From positions 1 to 6,803 of the forward strand of contig CABRZK010000140.1 of assembly GCA_902475415.1 (NCBI GenBank): 6,803 bases of DNA, written 5' to 3'. This document shows positions 1 to 5,524 of the stretch, piece after piece. Under the pieces are notes generated by a model. It had not been told where the DNA came from and ran no database searches. It worked only from the letters and a program-made list of their open reading frames with translations. A program made the translations under genes and the position numbers. The first letter of the stretch is position 1, and each line of letters starts with the position of its first letter. The DNA is from an uncultured Eubacterium sp. GTDB lineage: Bacteria > Bacillota > Clostridia > Lachnospirales > Lachnospiraceae.

Positions 1-6
1 AAGCGT

Positions 7-33
7 GTTACTGAGAACGTAGTGAACAGTAAC
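7..33. repeat. Inverted repeat at the window edge, downstream of the redox operon
   Basis: GTTACTG (7-13) is the exact reverse complement of CAGTAAC (27-33), with 13 bases between. It lies 18 bases past the stop codon of the NuoF-like gene on the minus strand. No run of T follows on the minus strand inside the window, so it does not look like a standard intrinsic terminator. It could be part of a dispersed palindromic element or the leader or trailer of the next gene. The flanking sequence to the left is missing, so its full extent cannot be judged. Confidence 0.45.
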
Positions 34-51
34 CCGATGACAGCCGAAAGG

Positions 52-1266
52 CTATCTCTTTTTAAATTTGCCGCATTTTGTCAGACGGGTCGGCAGCTTC
101 GGTACACGGCCGGTTGTCTGGATAATTGCGTCATTCTCACATGCAGCGATACATTTGCCGCATTTTGTACATTCGAATTCATCGATCATGTGGATGTATC
201 CGCTCTTGCCCTCGATGGCGTCAGCCGGACAGACATCTGCACATTCCTCACAGCCTTCGCAAAGGTTCGGATCGATGTAAATATTCATAAATGCAGAACA
301 TACATTGTTTGCACATTTTTTCTTTTTGATATGATCTTCGTATTCATTTGCAAAATATTTCAGGGAACCCATTGCAAAATCAGATGCAGTCTGTCCCATG
401 GTACACGGAGTGGAGAATGTCATAGCCTCTCCAATTTCTGTCATCATATCTGTAAATTCTTTTTTGCCCTGTCCTTCGGTAATTTCTTTTACCATAGTAT
501 GAAGCTGGATCAAACCCTCACGACAGAATGTACATTTACCGCAGCTCTGCTTACGCTCTGCCAGAAGTACCTGTTCTGTCTCATGGATCATACAGCATTT
601 GGAATCATAAACAGTGATCACACCGTTTCCAATCTGTGTATCTGCCTCGATCACCAGATCCATGGTAGATGCATCATATAATTTTGTTCCGATGGCAATG
701 GCTTTCACATCAGCATCACCAACCAGATCAGCTACTTTTGTACCAAATGCAACTTTCTGAAGTTCACCCATCTTGCCGTCTTTGCAGACTGCCATATAAG
801 TGCATGGCTCATAGCTGTCTGCAAAAATGTCAGCCAGTGCTGCCATTGTTAAAATGTGATGGAATGCTCCTCCGCGGCTTGCTCTGCGGTTGATGATTCC
901 GGTCTGGATCTGAATGCCGTACTCAGCAGCCTGTGCTTCCAGTTCTTTCGCATAATCAGCTTCTTTTGCTGGAATATACAAATACATCTCATCTGCGTTC
1001 ACTGCCAGTGCTGCGATTGCCATACCTTCCATAACTTTCTTCGGGTTCGCTTTTAATACTTCAAGCTGAACCCCTGCGATATCCGCATTATTTAAACCTG
1101 CAACCACGCGAATCGGATTGGTCTGAAATTCACGTTCTGCATTTACCTGATTCCATTTGTCTGTCACTCCCGTGCGGTCTGCGCCGAACTCGATCAATCG
1201 GGAAGCCGCAGTTTTTGCCAGAATTTCTTCAACACTCATGTTTTTTGCATTTTCTAAAGCACTCAT
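52..1266 (-). CDS. NuoF/HydB-like iron-sulfur protein lacking the FMN/NADH site, with C-terminal 2x[4Fe-4S] ferredoxin domain
   Basis: This 404-residue cytoplasmic protein is probably an electron-transfer subunit paired with the FAD protein encoded just upstream. Residues about 70-120 resemble the segment of NuoF/HydB that follows the NADE motif (PKKVMEGMAIAALAV). Residues about 152-226 fit the SLBB region. SCGKCTFCREG (C242, C245, C248) with C288 (STPCTMGQ) is the N3-type 4Fe-4S site of NuoF. Residues 329-385 form a ferredoxin with two CxxCxxCxxxC motifs (C336/339/342/346 and C366/369/372/376). The glycine-rich GRGGxGFPTG motif, the NADE motif and the GEETAL stretch that build the FMN/NADH pocket in NuoF are all absent, and so is an N-terminal thioredoxin-like 2Fe-2S domain; HydB-type proteins are usually nearer 600 residues. 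The ATG has an AAGGAGG site 10 bases upstream, and the gene begins 5 bases after the upstream stop, so the two are probably translationally coupled. The domain call is firm. The loss of flavin binding is inferred from missing motifs, and the electron acceptor is unknown. Confidence 0.87.
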   Translation of the reverse strand: MSALENAKNMSVEEILAKTAASRLIEFGADRTGVTDKWNQVNAEREFQTNPIRVVAGLNNADIAGVQLEVLKANPKKVMEGMAIAALAVNADEMYLYIPAKEADYAKELEAQAAEYGIQIQTGIINRRASRGGAFHHILTMAALADIFADSYEPCTYMAVCKDGKMGELQKVAFGTKVADLVGDADVKAIAIGTKLYDASTMDLVIEADTQIGNGVITVYDSKCCMIHETEQVLLAERKQSCGKCTFCREGLIQLHTMVKEITEGQGKKEFTDMMTEIGEAMTFSTPCTMGQTASDFAMGSLKYFANEYEDHIKKKKCANNVCSAFMNIYIDPNLCEGCEECADVCPADAIEGKSGYIHMIDEFECTKCGKCIAACENDAIIQTTGRVPKLPTRLTKCGKFKKR

Positions 1267-1271
1267 CTGTC

Positions 1272-3386
1272 TTACGCCTCCTTCTGATTTGAATACTCAG
1301 TCCACAGTCTGGACGGATGGATCTGAAGTCTTAAGTCACACTGCAGGCAACGGCTTGCCTCACCACAGATATTTGCGTCGCAGATACCATGATCAACTTC
1401 ATTGAAGTTGTCCTGTCTCTCTGCAGCCGGTGTCACATCTGTCTTGGTACGTGCAAGGTAGCCAAATCCTTCTACTTTACCAATCTTCGGATCTGCATGC
1501 TGCTCCGGAGCAAGTACTTCACTGATATCTCCGTCACCACCCAGATATTTATCGATTTCAACCGCTGCATCACGGCCGGATGCAATGGCCATAATTACTG
1601 ATTTTGTTCCATATACTACGTCGCCGGCAGCAAATACACCTTCGGTCTCGGTAGCCAGGGAATTCTCTTTTACTACAATACTGTTTGCTCTTCCTAATGT
1701 CAGACCAGCATCTTCTGTCAGATCCGGACGCTGACCGGTTGCAAAAATAACCGTATCTGCATCGATGTGGTGCTCGCTTCCTTCTTCTTTCTCAATGATT
1801 GCTCTGCGGTTCTCATCGAATGTGAATGATTTTACGTTCATGAAATCAACGCCTGTTACCGCATCAGTTCCTGTAATACGTTCAAAGGTCTGAGCCGGAT
1901 GTACGAAGATTCCTTCTTCCTGTGCCTGCTCGATTTCTTCATCATCTGCAGTCATGACATCTCTTGCCTCAAGACATGCCAGGTGAATTTCCTCTGCACC
2001 CAGACGTTTTGCTGTTCTCGCACAGTCAAATGCAACGTTTCCACCACCGAGTACGATGATACGTTTGCCCATTCCTGTCTCCTGACCCATGCTTGCGTTA
2101 CGCAGGAAGTCAATATTTAACAGGACGCCCGGAAGCTCGCTTCCTACCATCGGAAGACGGACACCTTTGTGTGCACCGATGGTCATCAGAACTGCGTCAT
2201 ACTCTTTCAGTAATTCTACCGGTTTCTCTACTTTTGCATTTGTCTCGATGACAACGCCCTGATCCTCGATCACTTTTGCTTCCTGTGCAACGATCTCACG
2301 CGGAAGTCGGTAGGACGGGATTCCGTAGGACATCATACCTCCGACAGTCGGAAGTGCTTCTTTTAACGTTACGGCATGTCCCTGTTTTCTCAGGTAATAT
2401 GCTGCGGTCAGACCTGCAGGGCCACCACCTACAACACATACTTTTTTACCTGTATCCGGAAGCTGTTTGCCTTTACCCTTCCAGTAACGTCCGGTATCAT
2501 GCTCTGCAGCATAACGTTTGATATCGCGGATGGACATAGACTCACTTACCTCATGACGTTTGCAGTCCAGCTCACATACATGATTACAGATATGTCCCAA
2601 TGCATTCGGGAACGGTACTTTCTCACGGATAACCGCTGCAGCCGCATCATAATCTCCCTCTTTTACAAAACGGATGTAACGCGGGATATCGGTATGAGCC
2701 GGACATGCGGTACGACATGGAACCAGTGCCTCTTCTTTTTTCAGGTTTGTTGTCAGAAGTTGTAACTTGTCACGGATAGAACCGGTCGGACAGACTTCTG
2801 CACAGGCTGTACAGAAACGACAGTCCTCGTCTTTCAGTAACTTGCCATGTAATGTTCCGACATATGTCTCAAGATCTTTCTTGTTGTACTGTAATACGCC
2901 TACACCTCTTAAGCTGTTGCATGCACGTACACAACGTCCACACAGTACACAACGGTTCATATCATGGATCAGCAGCGGATTGCCTTCTTCCATTTTAATA
3001 CCTTTGATACGGGTACGCATACGGGCGTTATTTGCACCAATGTACTGGATCAGTGTCTGCAGCTCACAGTTACCATATTTCGGACATGTGGAACAATCTT
3101 CCGGATGGCCTGCAAGTAAAAGTTCCAGTGCAAGCGTACGCAATTTGTTGATCCGCTCACTTGTTGTATGTACGACCATACCGTCTTTTGCACGTAATGT
3201 ACAGGATGTGGTTACACCTTCCTGACCTTCTACTTCTACAATACACATGCGGCAGGAACCATTTTCCGGCAGATCCGGATGATGGCAGAGGTGCGGAATA
3301 TAGATTCCAGCTTCCAGCGCGCATTCCAATACATTCTTGTTCTCCGGCACTTCCAGACGTGTGCCGTCAATTGTAATGACTGCCAT
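1272..3386 (-). CDS. NuoG-like iron-sulfur / GltD (NfnB)-like FAD-NAD(P) oxidoreductase fusion, similar in plan to StnC
   Basis: This 704-residue soluble flavo-iron-sulfur protein probably oxidises or reduces NAD(P)H and passes electrons along a cluster chain. Residues 1-75 are a 2Fe-2S domain (C34, C45, C48, C62). HPEDCSTCPKYGNC (H94, C98, C101, C107) is the His-Cys 4Fe-4S site (N5) of the NuoG N-terminus. Two ferredoxin motifs follow (C146/149/152/156 and C189/192/195/199). Residues about 220-290 are the GltD-type cluster domain (C224, C228, C267, C271, C275). The FAD Rossmann motif is VVGGGPAGL (318-326), the nucleotide-binding motif is VLGGGNVAFD (445-454), and the second FAD motif is FAAGDV (585-590). 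The C-terminal EASRCLQCD (676-684) is typical of GltD proteins. No H-cluster, molybdopterin or membrane segment is present. It is the first gene of the operon and is divergent from a PucR-like regulator. The architecture recalls StnC of the Sporomusa-type transhydrogenase (established family knowledge). The actual substrate pair is an inference, and NADPH versus NADH cannot be decided from the motifs alone. Confidence 0.9.
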   Translation of the reverse strand: MAVITIDGTRLEVPENKNVLECALEAGIYIPHLCHHPDLPENGSCRMCIVEVEGQEGVTTSCTLRAKDGMVVHTTSERINKLRTLALELLLAGHPEDCSTCPKYGNCELQTLIQYIGANNARMRTRIKGIKMEEGNPLLIHDMNRCVLCGRCVRACNSLRGVGVLQYNKKDLETYVGTLHGKLLKDEDCRFCTACAEVCPTGSIRDKLQLLTTNLKKEEALVPCRTACPAHTDIPRYIRFVKEGDYDAAAAVIREKVPFPNALGHICNHVCELDCKRHEVSESMSIRDIKRYAAEHDTGRYWKGKGKQLPDTGKKVCVVGGGPAGLTAAYYLRKQGHAVTLKEALPTVGGMMSYGIPSYRLPREIVAQEAKVIEDQGVVIETNAKVEKPVELLKEYDAVLMTIGAHKGVRLPMVGSELPGVLLNIDFLRNASMGQETGMGKRIIVLGGGNVAFDCARTAKRLGAEEIHLACLEARDVMTADDEEIEQAQEEGIFVHPAQTFERITGTDAVTGVDFMNVKSFTFDENRRAIIEKEEGSEHHIDADTVIFATGQRPDLTEDAGLTLGRANSIVVKENSLATETEGVFAAGDVVYGTKSVIMAIASGRDAAVEIDKYLGGDGDISEVLAPEQHADPKIGKVEGFGYLARTKTDVTPAAERQDNFNEVDHGICDANICGEASRCLQCDLRLQIHPSRLWTEYSNQKEA
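1277..1283 (-). promoter_or_regulatory. Ribosome binding site of the NuoF-like gene
   Basis: The minus strand reads AAGGAGG here, 10 bases before the ATG at 1266-1264. The site lies inside the last codons of the upstream gene, whose TAA is at 1274-1272. This arrangement supports the chosen start and coupled translation of the two subunits. Confidence 0.85.
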
Positions 3387-3392
3387 GTTTTT

Positions 3393-3399
3393 CTCCCTT
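3393..3399 (-). promoter_or_regulatory. Ribosome binding site of the FAD/iron-sulfur fusion gene
   Basis: The minus strand reads AAGGGAG, 6 bases upstream of the ATG at 3386-3384. It supports this start, which places the protein's first beta strand (MAVITIDG) exactly where a NuoG-type 2Fe-2S domain begins. Confidence 0.75.
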
Positions 3400-3455
3400 C
3401 TTTTCTTCCTTCATTCAACAGTTGTCGTTTTTCTTTCCATCTTTCTATTCCATTC

Positions 3456-3496
3456 TGTCAACAACAACATTTTTCATATTTCTTATTACTATTATA
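3456..3496 (-). promoter_or_regulatory. Candidate promoter elements for the redox operon
   Basis: Two elements can be seen on the minus strand. A perfect TTGACA lies at 3461-3456, but 16-18 bases further on there is only a poor -10 (TGGAAA or GGAAAG). A perfect TATAAT lies at 3496-3491 but has no good -35 at the right distance. Either could be an activator-dependent promoter. A start from either gives a leader of roughly 40-100 bases. The exact promoter cannot be decided. Confidence 0.3.
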
Positions 3497-3498
3497 TT

Positions 3499-3528
3499 TT
3501 GACGTGTCCGCTCCTACTATGGTACACT
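3499..3528 (+). promoter_or_regulatory. Candidate promoter for the PucR-like regulator gene
   Basis: TTGACG (3499-3504) is followed after 18 bases by TACACT (3523-3528), a plausible sigma-A pair. A better -10 by sequence, TATAAT at 3534-3539, lacks a matching -35 at 16-18 bases. Transcription from here would give a leader of about 115-130 bases that includes the inverted repeat at 3587-3625. Confidence 0.35.
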
Positions 3529-3532
3529 GTCT

Positions 3533-3556
3533 TTATAATCACTGAGGAAATTATAA
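3533..3556. repeat. 7-bp dyad TTATAAT/ATTATAA near the regulator promoter
   Basis: TTATAAT (3533-3539) and ATTATAA (3550-3556) are exact reverse complements separated by 10 bases, giving 17 bases between arm starts. The left arm contains the TATAAT hexamer. It could be an operator, but AT-only dyads arise easily by chance in AT-rich spacers. Confidence 0.3.
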
Positions 3557-3586
3557 CATGATGATTCTCAAAAAGCTTCAAACAGC

Positions 3587-3625
3587 TGTTGAAAATCATT
3601 CGAACTTTTCACTTTATTTTCAACA
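3587..3625. repeat. 10-bp perfect inverted repeat in the leader of the regulator gene
   Basis: TGTTGAAAAT (3587-3596) and ATTTTCAACA (3616-3625) are exact reverse complements with a 19-base spacer. The left arm overlaps the 10-bp palindrome AACAGCTGTT (3581-3590). The element ends 35 bases before the ATG of the regulator. It may be an autoregulatory operator or an RNA hairpin in the 5' leader. No T-run follows, so it is not an attenuator of the usual kind. Confidence 0.5.
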
Positions 3626-3644
3626 AATGATGAATGGACATTCT

Positions 3645-3650
3645 GGGGGA
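3645..3650 (+). promoter_or_regulatory. Ribosome binding site of the PucR-like regulator gene
   Basis: GGGGGA lies 10 bases before the ATG at 3661. An in-frame TGA at 3652-3654 rules out any earlier start, so 3661 is the earliest possible start. An out-of-frame ATG at 3651 directly follows the site and is not used by the long reading frame. Confidence 0.6.
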
Positions 3651-3660
3651 ATGAATCACT

Positions 3661-5343
3661 ATGATCACCTTAAAAACTTTACTGGATAAGTTACAGGAAA
3701 CTTACTGTTGCAGAATAAAAAATGAATATGAAGAAGACCTTTTCATCAGCCGGATTGATTTTCTCCGGCCAGATACCATATTAAATCAGGATACCCTTTA
3801 TCTCTGTCCGTCACTGGATTCTGAGCAGAACGGAGAACTGATTGAATCATTATGTGGAACAGCAACTCCTGGTTTTCGCGCTGTCATCCTTTCAGAAACG
3901 CCTGAAACTTTTTGTGATGATAGCTGTACACCAGATTCATTTTCGACAAAAAAGCAGTCTGACACGCCCACTCAGGTATCTGGCACCGTAAATGCACACG
4001 CTTTATCCGCTGCTTCCCCCGGGAAAGCAGAAACTGTCTCTGCTTTTTCTGTCATTTTTGCAGAACATTTACCGGACCCACAGGAACTTTTTCAATTTCT
4101 GAATCATCGCCTGGCCTTTGAGTTCCGACTTCAGCAGGAAATCAACGACCTGTATCATCTGCTCTACAGCGGTCACGGTCTGGATGATCTGATTCTTCGG
4201 GCAGAGTCGTTTCTGCATCGTCCCATGTCTGTACTGGATGCCAGCTACAGCATGATTGCGGTTTCACCGCTGATGCATCAGTTTCCCTTTGGTCTTGAAA
4301 AAAGTGCAGAAGGCATTTTTTTAAGTTCCCAGGAAGTAGAAAGTCTGCGCCGGCTTCAGATTGAGCATCAGATCTACAATACCAATCAGGCATTTTTTAT
4401 CCAGACCGAAGATCATCCCGATACAAACTGGATTTTCTGCGGCATCCGAATCCAACATGTCATGACAGGTTATATAGCATTATGTCTTCCAGACAAGGCT
4501 CCTGCCAGTGAACATGAGCTGCGCCTGATCACTGCTTTTTCCGATATCTGTGCCATTGAAATGCAAAAACATGAATTCTTTGTGCAAAAAACCGGTCTGC
4601 AATATGAAACTTTCCTAACCGAACTTCTGGAGGGACGTTTTAACGATGTCAATATCATTGAAGCCCGGTTAAAATTACTGAACCGCCGCTTTGGTAAATT
4701 TTTCTGTCTGGCAATCCTTTATTGTCCGGAGCCGCACAACAGCGACCTCTTTAATAAACGACAGATGGCTTCTCTGCGACAGGTTTATCCAAATGCCATG
4801 TCTGTGGTATACAAAAACAACATTATCCTGCTGATCAACCAGGATACCCCCGTGCAACTGGGTGCTACACTGACGGATCCCCTGGAGCAGTTTGCCGAAC
4901 GCAATCACCTGAAAGTGAGCCTCAGCCAGCCTTTTGCAGATATCCTGAAAATCCGTATTTTTTATCATCAGGCCCTGCACACCCTGGAACTGTCCGATCT
5001 GCAGACACCAGATCAGAATCTCTTTTACAGTACCGATGCCCTGCCGGAGTATCTCTTTTCCAAATGTGACTATCAGGAACTCGAAGTGGGGATTCATTAT
5101 CACATTTTCCAGCTGCAGGATTATGACAAGGCATATCACACAGATTTTGTGGAAACCTTGCGGGCCTACCTGGATCACGACCGTAATGCGACAAAGACAG
5201 CAGAATTTCTGCATATTCACCGCAGCACTTTCTTTTACCGGGTAAAAAAAATAGAAGAGCTGCTGGAGATTTCTCTCACAGACAGTCATCTTCTATTTCT
5301 GTATGAATTGTCCTTTAAAATCTGGGATTATTTATGTCGATAG
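3661..5343 (+). CDS. PucR/CdaR-family transcriptional regulator
   Basis: This 560-residue cytoplasmic DNA-binding protein is probably a ligand- or redox-responsive activator. Residues 1 to about 78 look like the N-terminal PucR domain (it opens ITLKTLLD). Residues about 79-127 are a Ser/Thr-rich, poorly structured linker that splits the domain. Residues about 155-305 have the pattern of a GAF-like sensor (VLDASYSMIAVSP, then GYIALCLP). Residues about 318-460 fit the GGDEF-like CdaR middle domain. The C-terminus carries the PucR-type helix-turn-helix at about 496-555, with NATKTAEFLHIHRSTFFYRV as its core. The protein is transcribed away from the redox operon and shares its 274-bp control region, so regulation of that operon and of itself is the simplest reading. 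PucR relatives are known from purine, glycerate and amino-acid pathways. The effector here cannot be read from the sequence. The family call is secure from the C-terminus; the middle-domain boundaries are approximate. Confidence 0.88.
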   Translation: MITLKTLLDKLQETYCCRIKNEYEEDLFISRIDFLRPDTILNQDTLYLCPSLDSEQNGELIESLCGTATPGFRAVILSETPETFCDDSCTPDSFSTKKQSDTPTQVSGTVNAHALSAASPGKAETVSAFSVIFAEHLPDPQELFQFLNHRLAFEFRLQQEINDLYHLLYSGHGLDDLILRAESFLHRPMSVLDASYSMIAVSPLMHQFPFGLEKSAEGIFLSSQEVESLRRLQIEHQIYNTNQAFFIQTEDHPDTNWIFCGIRIQHVMTGYIALCLPDKAPASEHELRLITAFSDICAIEMQKHEFFVQKTGLQYETFLTELLEGRFNDVNIIEARLKLLNRRFGKFFCLAILYCPEPHNSDLFNKRQMASLRQVYPNAMSVVYKNNIILLINQDTPVQLGATLTDPLEQFAERNHLKVSLSQPFADILKIRIFYHQALHTLELSDLQTPDQNLFYSTDALPEYLFSKCDYQELEVGIHYHIFQLQDYDKAYHTDFVETLRAYLDHDRNATKTAEFLHIHRSTFFYRVKKIEELLEISLTDSHLLFLYELSFKIWDYLCR

Positions 5344-5378
5344 TACATTTGTTTTGTGGTTAAACTTCAGGTTATATA

Positions 5379-5444
5379 AAAAAATCAACAGATATGATCA
5401 CGCGGGCTGAGACGCCCTGCTTGGATAATATCTGTTGATTTTTT
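5379..5444. terminator. Strong bidirectional intrinsic terminator between convergent genes
   Basis: A perfect 17-bp stem pairs 5379-5395 (AAAAAATCAACAGATAT) with 5428-5444. The stem ends in a run of six T on the plus strand and, because of the matching A-run, in a T-run on the minus strand as well. The 32-base loop can fold further: GGGC (5404-5407) pairs with GCCC (5414-5417), and ATC (5397-5399) pairs with GAT (5424-5426). It starts 36 bases after the stop of the regulator gene and lies 81 bases past the stop of the opposite gene, so it should end transcription from both sides. Confidence 0.88.
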
Positions 5445-5469
5445 ATTTCAGTTTCGATTCAAAATACAT

Positions 5470-5488
5470 TCATAGCATCTGCCTATGA
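5470..5488. repeat. Small hairpin downstream of the glycerol-1-phosphate dehydrogenase gene
   Basis: TCATAG (5470-5475) pairs with CTATGA (5483-5488) around a 7-base loop. It sits between the stop of the minus-strand gene and the shared terminator. No good T-run follows on either strand, so it is not a terminator alone. It may stabilise the 3' end of the transcript. Confidence 0.35.
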
Positions 5489-5489
5489 T

Positions 5490-5515
5490 TCAAGTCAAAC
5501 GCATGTGAGACTTGA
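5490..5515. repeat. Second hairpin downstream of the glycerol-1-phosphate dehydrogenase gene
   Basis: TCAAGTC (5490-5496) pairs with GACTTGA (5509-5515) across a 12-base loop. It begins 9 bases past the minus-strand stop codon. One base separates it from the hairpin at 5470-5488, and the two form a tandem structure in the 3' untranslated region. Confidence 0.4.
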
Positions 5516-5524
5516 CGCGTGATA

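Larger units (their letters stand above)
3387..3660. promoter_or_regulatory. Divergent control region between the redox operon and the PucR-like regulator
   Basis: This 274-bp non-coding stretch is T-rich on the plus strand and separates two outward-facing genes. It must hold promoters for both. It contains the hexamer TCAACA at 3415-3420, 3458-3463 and 3620-3625, and its reverse complement TGTTGA at 3587-3592. Four copies in under 300 bases is well above what chance predicts for a hexamer. The copy at 3458 overlaps a perfect minus-strand TTGACA. The copies at 3587 and 3620 are the inner parts of a 10-bp inverted repeat. Small reading frames here show no family resemblance. That these copies are operators for the adjacent regulator is an inference. 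Confidence 0.7.

Noticed and set aside
42..53. AGCC-GAAA-GGCT hairpin as an intrinsic terminator of the redox operon
   Set aside because: The stem has only four base pairs, it overlaps the stop codon, and it is not followed by a T-run on the minus strand.
22..681. A 219-codon open frame on the plus strand
   Set aside because: It lies antisense to the well-supported NuoF-like gene. Its composition (many Cys, Phe, His, Ile) is typical of a shadow frame opposite an iron-sulfur protein, and no family resemblance is seen.
3236..3561. Small open frames across the start of the redox operon and the control region, such as the minus-strand frame 3418-3236 that begins MNEGRKEGRK
   Set aside because: They overlap the strong start of the 704-residue gene in other frames, reflect purine- or pyrimidine-rich leader DNA, and show no conserved pattern.
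4675..5289. A 204-codon open frame on the minus strand
   Set aside because: It is antisense to the C-terminal half of the PucR-like regulator, including its helix-turn-helix. It shows no domain pattern and no good ribosome binding site.
5396..5431. A functional TPP riboswitch
   Set aside because: Only two short words match. The P1 stem, the full P2/P4 arms and the conserved GAACCUGAU segment are missing, and no gene lies downstream on the same strand.
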